Counted from the stretch's first letter, positions 1-6,776 are shown. The stretch: DNA of 10,084 bases from Deltaproteobacteria bacterium (GCA_030595135.1 JAUVDU010000034.1:1-10084); one strand, 5' to 3'. Notes: generated from the letters alone by a model not told the origin. Numbers and translations: made by a program.

Positions 1-52
1 AGTTTGACCTAAAATTCACATCATGCTGATCGGGTTCATTGATAAAAGATAA

Positions 53-151
53 TCATATCAACAAACGATGGCAATCATCACAAGTTTCATGGAAATAGAT
101 CTGGATTATGACGGAAATGGGCTTTTGGGGATTTAGCCCAACCACCACCAC
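53..151 (-). pseudogene. Possible remnant of a cytochrome C-terminus (single CXXCH)
   Basis: A 32-codon minus-strand frame (from GTG 151 to TGA 53-55) ends in IYFHETCDDCHRLLI, with one CXXCH at 68-82. A heme motif close to a stop codon is how the heptaheme protein here ends as well, so this could be the tail of a decayed cytochrome. The frame is closed upstream by TAA at 167-169 and there is no ribosome-binding site, so it is unlikely to be expressed. A chance occurrence cannot be excluded. Confidence 0.25.
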
Positions 152-173
152 CTGACGATGGGGTATTTAACCC
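127..173. repeat. Two related short palindromes
   Basis: GGGGATTTAGCCCAA (127-141) and GGGGTATTTAACCCAA (160-175) resemble each other, and each can form a GGG/CCC stem with an A/T-rich loop. They lie in the 1-240 stretch, which otherwise shows no gene. Neither is followed by a T-run on either strand that would make a convincing intrinsic terminator. Role unknown. Confidence 0.35.
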
Positions 174-242
174 AAAACAAGAGACGGTGGTCAGGGGAAA
201 AGGTGGAGGGGGGATATGGCGCATTTAAGGCAGTGCAAATAG

Positions 243-319
243 TCACCACAGAGAACACAGAGGACACAGAGAAAAGCTTCCCGCTTGAACCTCTGTGGTC
301 TCTGTGTTCTCTGTGGTGA
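243..319. repeat. CACAGAG-family hairpin repeat, copy A
   Basis: Inverted repeat after the hicB-like gene. Left arm ACCACAGAG, AACACAGAG, GACACAGAG (245-271). Right arm, reverse complement, ACCACAGAG, AACACAGAG, ACCACAGAG (291-317). Both ends extend to TCACC/GGTGA. Loop 19 bases with no similarity to the other loops. It lies 38 bases beyond the hicB stop codon. Unlike the other copies, it has no flanking T tract. Confidence 0.95.
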
Positions 320-357
320 TTACTAAGTTTTGTCGCTTCAGCATTGGGTGGGTACTT

Positions 358-570
358 TCATGCAAAAGCTAAGCGACGTCCTTTAGGTACCGGAATTGGA
401 TCATTAAATTCTTTTGCAGTATCAATCCATAGATCTATTGCGTCTTTAATGTTAGCTAAAGCAGAGTCACAAGTAACTCCGTGTGCCATGCAACCAGGAA
501 GTTCAGAAACGTCAGCAATAAAAGCTTGATCCTCTTCGCTCCAAAAAATAATAATCTCATATTTATTCAT
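358..570 (-). CDS. hicB: HicB-like antitoxin domain protein (orphan)
   Basis: 70 residues matching the short HicB form: an N-terminal beta strand YEIIIFWSEED, the FIADVSELPGCMAHG turn, a TCDSALANIKDAIDLWI helix and the PIPVPKG ending. HicB antitoxins neutralise HicA mRNA-cleaving toxins; this short form lacks the C-terminal DNA-binding domain. No HicA is seen: only 59 bases separate it from the octaheme stop, and downstream there is a hairpin repeat then non-coding DNA. It is therefore an orphan in this window. ATG at 570 is taken as start; an in-frame GTG at 573 is adjacent. The ribosome-binding site is weak. It sits at the tail of the cytochrome series and is functionally unrelated to it. 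Confidence 0.85.
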   Translation of the reverse strand: MNKYEIIIFWSEEDQAFIADVSELPGCMAHGVTCDSALANIKDAIDLWIDTAKEFNDPIPVPKGRRLAFA

Positions 571-629
571 CACTCAAAGTATCATATTCTCCGGCTAACA
601 GCAATCAGCCGAGCTATAGACAAAGAACA

Positions 630-1868
630 TCAGCGTTCGCTGCGGCCTAAGTGACCCATGTAGAGGTTGAGGCGGTAGGCTTTGGATCGGGCCAGGAAAT
701 CGGCATAGTCAGCGAGGATTTTTTCCCGTTTTTTGCCTTTTTTCTTTTTCAACAACTTGCCAAATTCGGCCAGAGCGGGTTCTACTTCCTCGGTCTGATA
801 GCGCTGCAGCTCGGCATCGGCTGCGGCAAAGAAACGTTTAATGACGGAACCGGCATGACACTGTTCGCAGACAGCGGTCATGCTCTGCCGGAGAACGGAT
901 TGGCCTTCCCGCTCTGAAGCCTGGGGATGGGTCAGATGGTGAGAAAGGCGCTCGGCCGGGTTATGTGTGGTGATCAAGCCCAATCCGGCACCATTGAGAT
1001 GACAGAGGGCGCAGGTCGGGGCTGTATTTTGAGTGGCGTCACAATAAAAATAGGGACGCTCCAGATTGCGCCGACTCCCATCATCACGATAAGTCAATCC
1101 ATGCAGAGAACGGGCGTAGATTTCGCCCTCAGGATACATACGACCGTCGTGACAGGAAAGACAGGCTTCGGGTTGGCGGGCACTGGCCGCAGAAAAACGG
1201 TGCCGGCCGTGGCAGATGGCGCAATTACCGGGACTCTTGTCGGGGTTAATGCGTCCGGCCCCGCTATTGGGCCAGGTGGCCGGAGTCGGACGGCGATCTT
1301 CGCCGATAAGAATACGACCGCCGTGACAGGCCCGACATTCAGTAAAACCGGACTCTTTATAAGGCTCAATTAAGGGATAACGGAGATCATCAGGCTGCAT
1401 CTCCTCAAGGTTAGTCAGAGCTTTGGCGTGCGCCGTTTTACCATATCCGCGAATTGCTTCCTTATGACAGCGGCCGCAGCGCAAGGGGCTGACCACGGTA
1501 CGAATATGAAAACGGCCGGCATGCAAAAAGCTGTCTTTATCTGAACTATAAGCGCCGTGACAATCGTTACAGCCGATACCAAGACGGGCATGACTGCTCA
1601 AGACCCACTCTTCAAAGATACCCGGAGTCTCCTGGCGATGGCAATCGATACAGTAACCATCCTTCCCCACAATCTTGGCCCGGTCGCGGGGCGTACGGGG
1701 TTCGACATCGGGCAGCGGTTTGTGGGTAGCCCGGGCGGCCGCCGCAGCTTTCAGAGCGGCTTCGGGGATTTGCGGACTTTGGGAGTCTTGGAGCTCTTGA
1801 GCCAAGGCCGAAGCTGAGAAAATAAAGATAAAAACCACTGATAAAAACATAACTTTGAGACTTTGCAT
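630..1868 (-). CDS. Octaheme cytochrome c of the hydroxylamine oxidoreductase (HAO) superfamily
   Basis: 412 residues with a signal peptide (1-23, ALA cleavage), hence periplasmic or secreted. Eight CXXCH motifs start at residues 73, 100, 131, 178, 216, 236, 286 and 334. From memory of Nitrosomonas HAO, the stretch around hemes 5-7 matches closely: CxxCHxRHxFSAA, then RxPEACxxCH, a SxHG and APTCAxCH, in the same order. Differences: about 33 residues separate hemes 4 and 5 (much closer in HAO), and the chain ends near residue 412, before the region that in HAO carries the Tyr cross-linked to the catalytic heme. It also lacks the C-terminal membrane helix. That favours a reductive enzyme (nitrite or hydroxylamine reduction) or a pure electron carrier over hydroxylamine oxidation; this is inference. 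A Lys-rich helix spans about 372-383. AGGAG lies nine bases before the ATG. Confidence 0.9.
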   Translation of the reverse strand: MQSLKVMFLSVVFIFIFSASALAQELQDSQSPQIPEAALKAAAAARATHKPLPDVEPRTPRDRAKIVGKDGYCIDCHRQETPGIFEEWVLSSHARLGIGCNDCHGAYSSDKDSFLHAGRFHIRTVVSPLRCGRCHKEAIRGYGKTAHAKALTNLEEMQPDDLRYPLIEPYKESGFTECRACHGGRILIGEDRRPTPATWPNSGAGRINPDKSPGNCAICHGRHRFSAASARQPEACLSCHDGRMYPEGEIYARSLHGLTYRDDGSRRNLERPYFYCDATQNTAPTCALCHLNGAGLGLITTHNPAERLSHHLTHPQASEREGQSVLRQSMTAVCEQCHAGSVIKRFFAAADAELQRYQTEEVEPALAEFGKLLKKKKGKKREKILADYADFLARSKAYRLNLYMGHLGRSER

Positions 1869-1904
1869 TTTACATCACTCCTGAAATTGATACTATTTTT
1901 TTTT

Positions 1905-1931
1905 ACCACAGAGATCACAGAGGTCACAGAG
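1905..1931. repeat. CACAGAG-family arm, left end of element B
   Basis: Three 9-bp units ACCACAGAG, ATCACAGAG and GTCACAGAG, preceded by a T9 tract. On the minus strand it begins two bases after the GxxExxY stop codon and ends 36 bases before the octaheme start codon, so it lies in that gene's leader without covering its AGGAG ribosome-binding site. Confidence 0.93.
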
Positions 1932-1933
1932 AT

Positions 1934-2341
1934 TTAGAGTTTAAATCTTTTGATGCCATCCTTTAATAATTTAACATTGAAATTTATCAGTAATCCGGTA
2001 GAGATACCGGATATTTTCATATAAGTCAGAATTTGGGCATGATGGATTGGTTTTACCTCCTCAACTGCTTTAAGTTCGATTATCAACTTATCTTCAACCA
2101 ATAAATCAATGCGGTAACCGCAATCCAAACGAAAACCTTTGTAGTCAACCGGCAAAGGAGACTCCAATTTAAAAGCTATATTATGCAGACTCAGTTCATG
2201 GGCCAGACATTGCTGGTAAGTCGATTCCAACAGACCCGGCCCCAGGGCTTTATGAACTTCCAGAGCACAAGAGATTACCCTACCGGTACAAGGATCATCT
2301 TTGTCTCTCTGTGTTCTCTGTGCTCTCTGTGGTGTAACCAT
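1934..2341 (-). CDS. GxxExxY family protein (PD-(D/E)XK nuclease-like fold)
   Basis: About 135 residues. The family signature GLLESTY is at residues 36-42, a nuclease-like core RIDLLV … IIELKA supplies Asp79, Glu89 and Lys91, and the C-terminal QILTYMK … GLLINFN … GIKRF pattern completes the usual family layout, so the domain is full length and appears intact. Biochemical function of the family is not established to my knowledge; the fold suggests nucleic-acid cleavage. I chose ATG at 2341 because GGAAG lies five bases upstream; an in-frame GTG at 2356 directly abuts the preceding stop. Residues 2-13 (VTPQRAQRTQRD) are encoded by the repeat arm itself, so the conserved domain begins only near residue 20. 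It starts 15 bases after the dodecaheme stop and may be co-translated with it. Confidence 0.88.
   Translation of the reverse strand: MVTPQRAQRTQRDKDDPCTGRVISCALEVHKALGPGLLESTYQQCLAHELSLHNIAFKLESPLPVDYKGFRLDCGYRIDLLVEDKLIIELKAVEEVKPIHHAQILTYMKISGISTGLLINFNVKLLKDGIKRFKL
2307..2333. repeat. CACAGAG-family arm, right end of element B (coding)
   Basis: Three reverse-complement 9-bp units (read on the minus strand: ACCACAGAG, AGCACAGAG, AACACAGAG). It is translated as part of the N-terminus of the GxxExxY protein (…PQRAQRTQR…). The gene's ATG and ribosome-binding site lie just outside the arm. Confidence 0.93.
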
Positions 2342-2356
2342 TTTTTCTTCCAACAC

Positions 2357-4006
2357 TTAAGGCCCTGAACTCTGGTAGTCATGGGGCCCGTTATGACAGC
2401 TGACATTACAGCTTTTATTGACCGAATCATAGCTGCCGGTAAAATAGCCATCGTTATTGAAATTAATCAAGTGGGCATTAGCCGTGTTTGTGGCCCCACC
2501 GGTCAAGGGCACGCCGTGGGGATCGTGACAGATAAAGCAGGGAGTACGATGGCCGACGACATGACTGCGATGACCGGGAAATGCGGACAACTGCCGATCG
2601 AGCAAGATATTCGGATCGTGGCAACGAAAGCAGAGTGCATAGTTGCTTACGGAATAGCTCAAAGGAAAGGTATTGTTTTCATAACGTGCTAACAGAAGAT
2701 TGGGATAATTAGATCCATGCACCCCGTCCGGACCGCTGCCACCGGAACGACTACCGTTATCGGAATTATGGCAATCCTTACAATAGATACGACTAGTTGA
2801 ATTATATTCAGGCCTGAGGCTGGGGACACTGGGGTTTTTACCGATTGCCATCACCGGATGATACGAGGGGTTGATGGGATCAAAACGGAGACGTTCATTA
2901 ACCTCTTCAATCTGGCGATTGACAGCCACGGTATCGGAAAAGGAGTTGTCGGCATGACAGCGAAAACAGACTTCATATTCGTAGCGAACTTCATTAACCA
3001 CAACCCCTGAACGATTGACCCCTTTAAGGCCGGCCAAAGCACCACTAACGTTAGGGGCCGAAGCCGACCAACTATTGGCACGGTGAGGATCATGGCAATC
3101 GACACACTCGACATGCCAGGTGGCGGTCAAGGGATTTTCCCGGGGCTCGTGAACCCCGGTGGTTGAGGCCACCGGATGGGTATAAAATTTTTCAAACTCG
3201 GCCTTGATATTGTTGCTGCCGACACTCCCATCATGACAGGAGAAACAGTTATCTTCTTCAGCAACAAAATTAAGCAGACGTTCGTTAACCGCTGAATTAT
3301 GGGAGTTATGACAATTGTTGCAGCCCTCTAAAGCAACCGCTGCAGCCAGAGCATGGCTGCTGGTATCCCAACCGCGTTGCTGATGACAGGCCCGACAGAG
3401 CCCGGCATTGCTATTATCGATGACCAGAAAATCGCCGTAGGGACTTTTGTGAGGATCATGACAGGCGGTACATTGCATCAGATATCCATCCTCAAGCTGG
3501 ATCGCTAACGGCAGGGCACCGGGATCGCGTAATTCACCATTTAAGGCGGCCAGGGATGAGGTGTAAGGAAAAGAGACGGGATGATCATCGGCCAGATCGG
3601 AGCCTAAGTTACTGCTGCTGGAGGCCGGTATGGTTGTCGCCCCGCCGGCCATGGGCACCGGGTCGGGCCGGCTTAAAATCATCCCAATTGCGATCGTTCC
3701 GTCATGACAGCTGAGACAAAGACGAGTAGCACCGGTCGGCTGTCCGGGTTGCGCATTAAGGGTTGAGGAGGCGTAAAGATTATAGGAGACCGCCCCGACT
3801 TCCCGATTCCATAAGGGGGCCACAGGACTGGAGTAATGGGGCACGTGGCAGAAGATACAGACCTGTTCCTCAGCCACGGCAATCAGAGAACCCGGGCCAT
3901 GAATTGACAGGTTATGCTTGGTATTGATAATACTGGCGGCGTCCATCGGCTGACAAAAACTAACCAGCAGAAGCATAACTGTAAAGAGAAAAGAAAAACG
4001 TTTCAT
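2357..4006 (-). CDS. Dodecaheme c-type cytochrome (doubled-CXXCH type) with a terminal CX3CH site
   Basis: 549 residues with a signal peptide (1-23, likely cleavage after MDA). There are eleven CXXCH motifs at residues 50, 97, 179, 204, 229, 254, 301, 347, 409, 459 and 490 (first Cys), plus a non-standard CNVSCH at 533-538, giving a probable twelve hemes. Many motifs carry the CHDPH or CHDG extension of the doubled-CXXCH family, and additional His residues occur at regular places between motifs, fitting bis-His hemes. The long Gly/Ser/Asn-rich spacers and absence of membrane or lipid anchor suggest a secreted or surface cytochrome; I infer it is the outer partner of the conduit or a filament subunit candidate. 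An AAGGTG site precedes the ATG. It follows the NHL gene after repeat C and ends 15 bases before the GxxExxY gene. No specific named orthologue is recognised. Confidence 0.92.
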   Translation of the reverse strand: MKRFSFLFTVMLLLVSFCQPMDAASIINTKHNLSIHGPGSLIAVAEEQVCIFCHVPHYSSPVAPLWNREVGAVSYNLYASSTLNAQPGQPTGATRLCLSCHDGTIAIGMILSRPDPVPMAGGATTIPASSSSNLGSDLADDHPVSFPYTSSLAALNGELRDPGALPLAIQLEDGYLMQCTACHDPHKSPYGDFLVIDNSNAGLCRACHQQRGWDTSSHALAAAVALEGCNNCHNSHNSAVNERLLNFVAEEDNCFSCHDGSVGSNNIKAEFEKFYTHPVASTTGVHEPRENPLTATWHVECVDCHDPHRANSWSASAPNVSGALAGLKGVNRSGVVVNEVRYEYEVCFRCHADNSFSDTVAVNRQIEEVNERLRFDPINPSYHPVMAIGKNPSVPSLRPEYNSTSRIYCKDCHNSDNGSRSGGSGPDGVHGSNYPNLLLARYENNTFPLSYSVSNYALCFRCHDPNILLDRQLSAFPGHRSHVVGHRTPCFICHDPHGVPLTGGATNTANAHLINFNNDGYFTGSYDSVNKSCNVSCHNGPHDYQSSGP

Positions 4007-4062
4007 CCGGCACCTTTAAAAGTGACAATAAAGTTTAATTTAGAACGGACGAGATATTTTTT

Positions 4063-4140
4063 TCACCACAGAGGGCACAGAGTTCACAGAGTTGAGTTAA
4101 AGAGGGCTTTTCTCAGTGTCCTCTGTGCCCTCTGTGGTGA
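4063..4140. repeat. CACAGAG-family hairpin repeat, copy C
   Basis: Inverted repeat between the NHL gene and the 12-heme gene. Left arm ACCACAGAG, GGCACAGAG, TTCACAGAG (4065-4091). Right arm, reverse complement, ACCACAGAG, GGCACAGAG, GACACTGAG (4112-4138). Loop 20 bases. A T tract of seven lies just outside the left arm. The right end lies three bases after the NHL stop codon, the closest of all copies. Confidence 0.95.
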
Positions 4141-4143
4141 GAA

Positions 4144-5169
4144 TCATTTTAAATAACGAAAAATCTGAATGCGCTGATTATAACTGTCGGCGACGTAAAC
4201 ATTGTCCTGACGGTCAATAAAGATGCCGGTCGGCATCCAGAACTGGCCGGGCTGGGAGCCGCTGTCACCAAAAGTCAGGAGCAAACGTCCACCTTTGTCA
4301 AAGACTTGGACAGCATCAAAAAGAGCATCACAGACATAGATATTACAGTCACTGTCTAAAGCCACACCTTTAGGTTTGGCAAAGGTCCCGGAGGTATCGC
4401 CGGGGCGGCCGACTTCAAGTTCAAAGGTACCATCGGCAGCAAATATCTGAATACGTCCATTAAGAGCATCGGTCACCACCACCATTCCGCAATCACTTAA
4501 GGCCACTGCGGTCGGAAAATTAAATTGTCCGGGACCAACTCCGCGTTCACCAAAACGAAAACGCTCCCGCCCGTCGAGCTCAAGCACCACAATCTGGTGG
4601 GCCAAGGTATCGGCAACATAGAGCAGCTCTTCTTCCCGGTGGTAGGCAATTCCGGTCGGCCGCTGCAGAGAAACCGTGGGGAATTCAACCAGGTGGTCAT
4701 CATCAAGACTATAACGAAAAAGCCCGGCCTTTTTGGAATCAGTAATAAAAATAGTATCCAACCCATCACCGGTAACATCAATCGGTGAGAGAAAAGGAGT
4801 TTCGTCACTATGCGGAATCATTTTATAGCTGTTATCGTTATTATCAAGCAGATAGAGCCGACGAGCTCCGGTATCGACAACCAGAATATGACCGTGATCA
4901 TCGGCATAAATTCCGTAAGGCTTGACCAACCCGGTCTGGCGCTGGCCAACAATCAAACCGGCGAACCTCTGCCAAAAACTTTCACGTTTACGAAAATCGC
5001 GAAAATCGCGAATTTCACCCTGCCAGGCAATACGAGGCGGTGCCGGTAATGCCGGCCAAACCGGTTTTTCAAGCACGGTTCCGGTCTCAATCGAGGGCTT
5101 TGACGGCTCAACGCAGGCAGCAAAAAAAAGAAAAAACAAAATAAAAAGTAGATTAAATTTTTTCAACAA
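4144..5169 (-). CDS. NHL-repeat (six-bladed beta-propeller) lipoprotein
   Basis: About 341 residues. The signal peptide ends in lipobox FAAC (Cys19 in this numbering), followed by a Pro-rich linker and six NHL-type blades, each with the pattern PxG(I/V) … (I/V)(Y/V)V(A/T)D … (I/V)x(V/I)(F/L). The last three blades contain NGRIQIF, FDAVQVF and NQRIQIF. NHL propellers bind protein or sugar partners and carry no redox group here. Lipoprotein propellers next to cytochrome nanowire or conduit genes are known in Geobacter-type clusters, so a docking, assembly or capping role is plausible. The start needs care: the frame is open to 5337 but that stretch translates hairpin repeat D. The best start is TTG at 5169 (or 5166) behind GAGGAAG; GTG at 5184 also gives a good lipoprotein signal (24 residues). 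The stop codon is only three bases from repeat C. Confidence 0.88.
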   Translation of the reverse strand: MLKKFNLLFILFFLFFAACVEPSKPSIETGTVLEKPVWPALPAPPRIAWQGEIRDFRDFRKRESFWQRFAGLIVGQRQTGLVKPYGIYADDHGHILVVDTGARRLYLLDNNDNSYKMIPHSDETPFLSPIDVTGDGLDTIFITDSKKAGLFRYSLDDDHLVEFPTVSLQRPTGIAYHREEELLYVADTLAHQIVVLELDGRERFRFGERGVGPGQFNFPTAVALSDCGMVVVTDALNGRIQIFAADGTFELEVGRPGDTSGTFAKPKGVALDSDCNIYVCDALFDAVQVFDKGGRLLLTFGDSGSQPGQFWMPTGIFIDRQDNVYVADSYNQRIQIFRYLK

Positions 5170-5218
5170 AAATAACTTCCTCACTATCGCTCGGGGCACA
5201 AAATAGTCAAAACTTTTT

Positions 5219-5294
5219 TCACCACAGAGAACACAGAGGACACAGGGGGTTCGTATGGAGAGTTTTTCTCTGTGTTCTCTGTGCCCTCTGTGGT
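5219..5294. repeat. CACAGAG-family hairpin repeat, copy D
   Basis: Inverted repeat between HAMP protein 2 and the NHL gene. Left arm units ACCACAGAG, AACACAGAG, GACACAGGG (5221-5247). Right arm, reverse complement, ACCACAGAG, GGCACAGAG, AACACAGAG (5268-5294). Loop about 20 bases. A T6 tract precedes the left arm. The right end is 33 bases beyond the HAMP gene stop. One minus-strand frame through the whole element is open and joins the NHL frame, which can mislead gene callers into an N-terminus reading HRGHREHRE and CVLCVLCG. Confidence 0.95.
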
Positions 5295-5327
5295 AATTAT
5301 AGAATTGGCTTTTACCTTTAACTCGAT

Positions 5328-5927
5328 CTATTTGCAATCTAAAGCGCTGCGAGCCTTTTCCAGAGCTGTCCTGGTTTTTTCCAAACCAACTCCGGCCGCC
5401 GAACTTCCCGGATCGTTTTCAACAACTTGCTGCAAGGCGGCGACCGCGGCACGAATCTCCCGGCGCAGCAGATCCCGACGCTGGTTGAACCCGGATGAAA
5501 AGGTATTAAACGCCTCCCCTACCGGTTGCAGAGGATCGTGACTGCGAAAAGCCAGCGGTTCCGGCACCTCACCCTGCCCCATCCGGGCCAGGTGACCTTC
5601 TAATCGTAATAGAGACCCAGTAATTTTCCGCAGGTAACTGCGGGTCAGAAAAGCTATAACTCCAATTAGCAGCACGGCAAAAAGAAGGTTGAGCCCCAAC
5701 AACAAAGGCCGCAATAGTTCACCGGAACCGGCATGGCTCAGGTGAGGACTATAAAGTGCTTTTTCGAGCACATAACGCCCCCGGAAAAACGTGGCTGCCC
5801 CGGCCAGAAGCACCAGCAGCACCCCACTACCGGCCAACCGAAGCATAAAACGCAACTGCAGGCTTCGGTCAACCAGATAGTGGCGCCGTTTATAGGAATG
5901 TTTTACTTGCGGTGACAGGTCAGACAT
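5328..5927 (-). CDS. Two-helix membrane protein with HAMP-like domain, no output domain (HAMP protein 2)
   Basis: 199 residues. A basic N-terminal tail (1-28) precedes transmembrane segments near 29-48 and 74-95, then a HAMP-like region (about 96-146) where KITGSLLRLE aligns with KVAGPLYRLK of HAMP protein 1 and DPLQPVGEAF with DQLKEIPGLL. The C-terminal 50 residues are Arg/Ala/Leu-rich and probably coiled coil. No enzymatic or chemotaxis output domain follows. Its ATG lies inside the end of the heptaheme gene (25-base overlap), which argues for stoichiometric production with that cytochrome. The two HAMP proteins share architecture and the HAMP core but little else, so they are old paralogues, each placed directly behind an exported component (barrel, heptaheme). 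Function unknown. Confidence 0.83.
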   Translation of the reverse strand: MSDLSPQVKHSYKRRHYLVDRSLQLRFMLRLAGSGVLLVLLAGAATFFRGRYVLEKALYSPHLSHAGSGELLRPLLLGLNLLFAVLLIGVIAFLTRSYLRKITGSLLRLEGHLARMGQGEVPEPLAFRSHDPLQPVGEAFNTFSSGFNQRRDLLRREIRAAVAALQQVVENDPGSSAAGVGLEKTRTALEKARSALDCK

Positions 5928-6730
5928 AGGCGACTTCTCTCATTTGAGACGGATAGTAGATGTTCATTTTTTGAATACAGATTATGACAGGACAGGCATT
6001 CAACCTTGCCTCCCGGCAGCCTGATGGTTGATGGCAGGCTGGATATCAGCCGATAGGCGCGGGGTTTTTCCGCATGAGCTTTAATGTAACTGACTCCCAA
6101 GGGGTGGCTGGAACGGTTGCTGTAACCACCATGACGCCAAATACCGGCGGTTCTTTCTACTACCGCACTGCCTTCATCCGGAGCCAAAGAGCCATCATGA
6201 CAGGTAAGACAGGAGGCTGAAGATTCATCAAGGGTCGCCTCCTGAGCAAAACTTTCTCCAGGAGTATAATGGGCCGCGTCCTGGGCCACACTGTGGCTCA
6301 TGCTACGGTTGGAAAGAAAATTGTTCTGGTGACACTCTAGACAGAAAGCCTTACCAGTAGAGTTTCGCCGGAGAAATTTATTGTTAGAAAAGAAACGATT
6401 ATCATCATCACCATGCATGCGATGACAGGTTGTGCAGGTCAACTCTCCTTTCCAGTCAAGCGGCATATCAAGCGGCAGCTTGAAAGTCGGTTTCATCCCG
6501 ATAGGGTGCGACATAGTTACCTTGACCTCGGTATGACAACGCAGGCAGAGGGTTTCGATATCAGCAACAAAAAGATTGGTGCCGGCCTCATTGGGTCTAG
6601 GAGCCCGCAGATGACAACCCATACAGTCGGTCTTCATTGTGTGGGGGTTACCGTTATCCGAAATCAGAACACCGGCCCCCACCGAGACCAAGAGTAAAAA
6701 GAGAGCAATTAGCAAAAATCGGTTATACAT
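5903..6730 (-). CDS. Heptaheme c-type cytochrome
   Basis: 275-residue exported cytochrome with seven CXXCH motifs at residues 36-40, 62-66, 99-103, 130-134, 174-178, 245-249 and 269-273. The N-terminus (residues 1-23) is a strongly hydrophobic segment after a single positive residue. There is no lipobox and no clean AXA cleavage site, so it may stay as a membrane anchor facing the periplasm. Several His residues between motifs (for example H75, H106, H145, H209) could serve as distal ligands for bis-His hemes. The last heme motif is two residues from the C-terminus. The stop codon overlaps the start of HAMP protein 2 by 25 bases, so the two are probably made in step and may form a complex. 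Likely role: electron carrier between inner-membrane donors and the outer-membrane conduit (inference). The start has a short-spaced AGGA, and a small CGGC/GCCG hairpin at 6742-6752 lies just upstream. Confidence 0.92.
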   Translation of the reverse strand: MYNRFLLIALFLLLVSVGAGVLISDNGNPHTMKTDCMGCHLRAPRPNEAGTNLFVADIETLCLRCHTEVKVTMSHPIGMKPTFKLPLDMPLDWKGELTCTTCHRMHGDDDNRFFSNNKFLRRNSTGKAFCLECHQNNFLSNRSMSHSVAQDAAHYTPGESFAQEATLDESSASCLTCHDGSLAPDEGSAVVERTAGIWRHGGYSNRSSHPLGVSYIKAHAEKPRAYRLISSLPSTIRLPGGKVECLSCHNLYSKNEHLLSVSNERSRLCLTCHRK

Positions 6731-6776
6731 AAATCCTAACCCGGCAAAGCCGAAACCAAAAAAGCAATTTTAATAT

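Larger units (their letters stand above)
1905..2333 (-). mobile_element. Putative inverted-repeat element B carrying a GxxExxY gene
   Basis: The same inverted arms as the four hairpins, but separated by 375 bases instead of about 20. Left arm ACCACAGAG, ATCACAGAG, GTCACAGAG (1905-1931). Right arm, reverse complement, ACCACAGAG, AGCACAGAG, AACACAGAG (2307-2333). The interval is filled by the GxxExxY gene, whose stop codon is two bases from the left arm and whose codons 3-13 run through the right arm. A nine-base T tract lies outside the left arm. The architecture is directly visible. Mobility is inferred; no target-site duplication could be identified. It lies between two cytochrome genes and looks like an interruption of the operon. 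Confidence 0.55.

Noticed and set aside
243..319. Hairpin repeats as a CRISPR array or as intrinsic terminators
   Set aside because: Copies are inverted pairs scattered over kilobases, not direct repeats with spacers. In the operon's direction the stems of B, C and D are followed by A tracts, not T tracts.
927..1373. 148-codon plus-strand open frame
   Set aside because: It lies fully antisense to the octaheme gene, with low-complexity composition and no recognisable domain; the minus-strand frame has eight heme motifs and a signal peptide.
2851..3114. 87-codon minus-strand frame inside the dodecaheme gene
   Set aside because: Alternative frame of a gene whose reading is fixed by its heme motifs.
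3914..4156. 80-codon plus-strand open frame with HHRGHRVHR and LCALCGEN
   Set aside because: It is antisense to the start of the dodecaheme gene and its distinctive tail is only the translation of repeat C.
5183..5210. Possible promoter TTGACT, 16-base spacer, GATAGT before the NHL gene
   Set aside because: Transcription would begin at about 5175, after the ribosome-binding site and only a few bases before the start codon; the -10 match is also poor.
5170..5337. N-terminal extension of the NHL protein, with CVLCVLCG resembling a CXXC motif
   Set aside because: The extension is translated repeat D plus linker; a lipoprotein signal starts downstream at 5169 (or 5184), with GAGGAAG just before the TTG.
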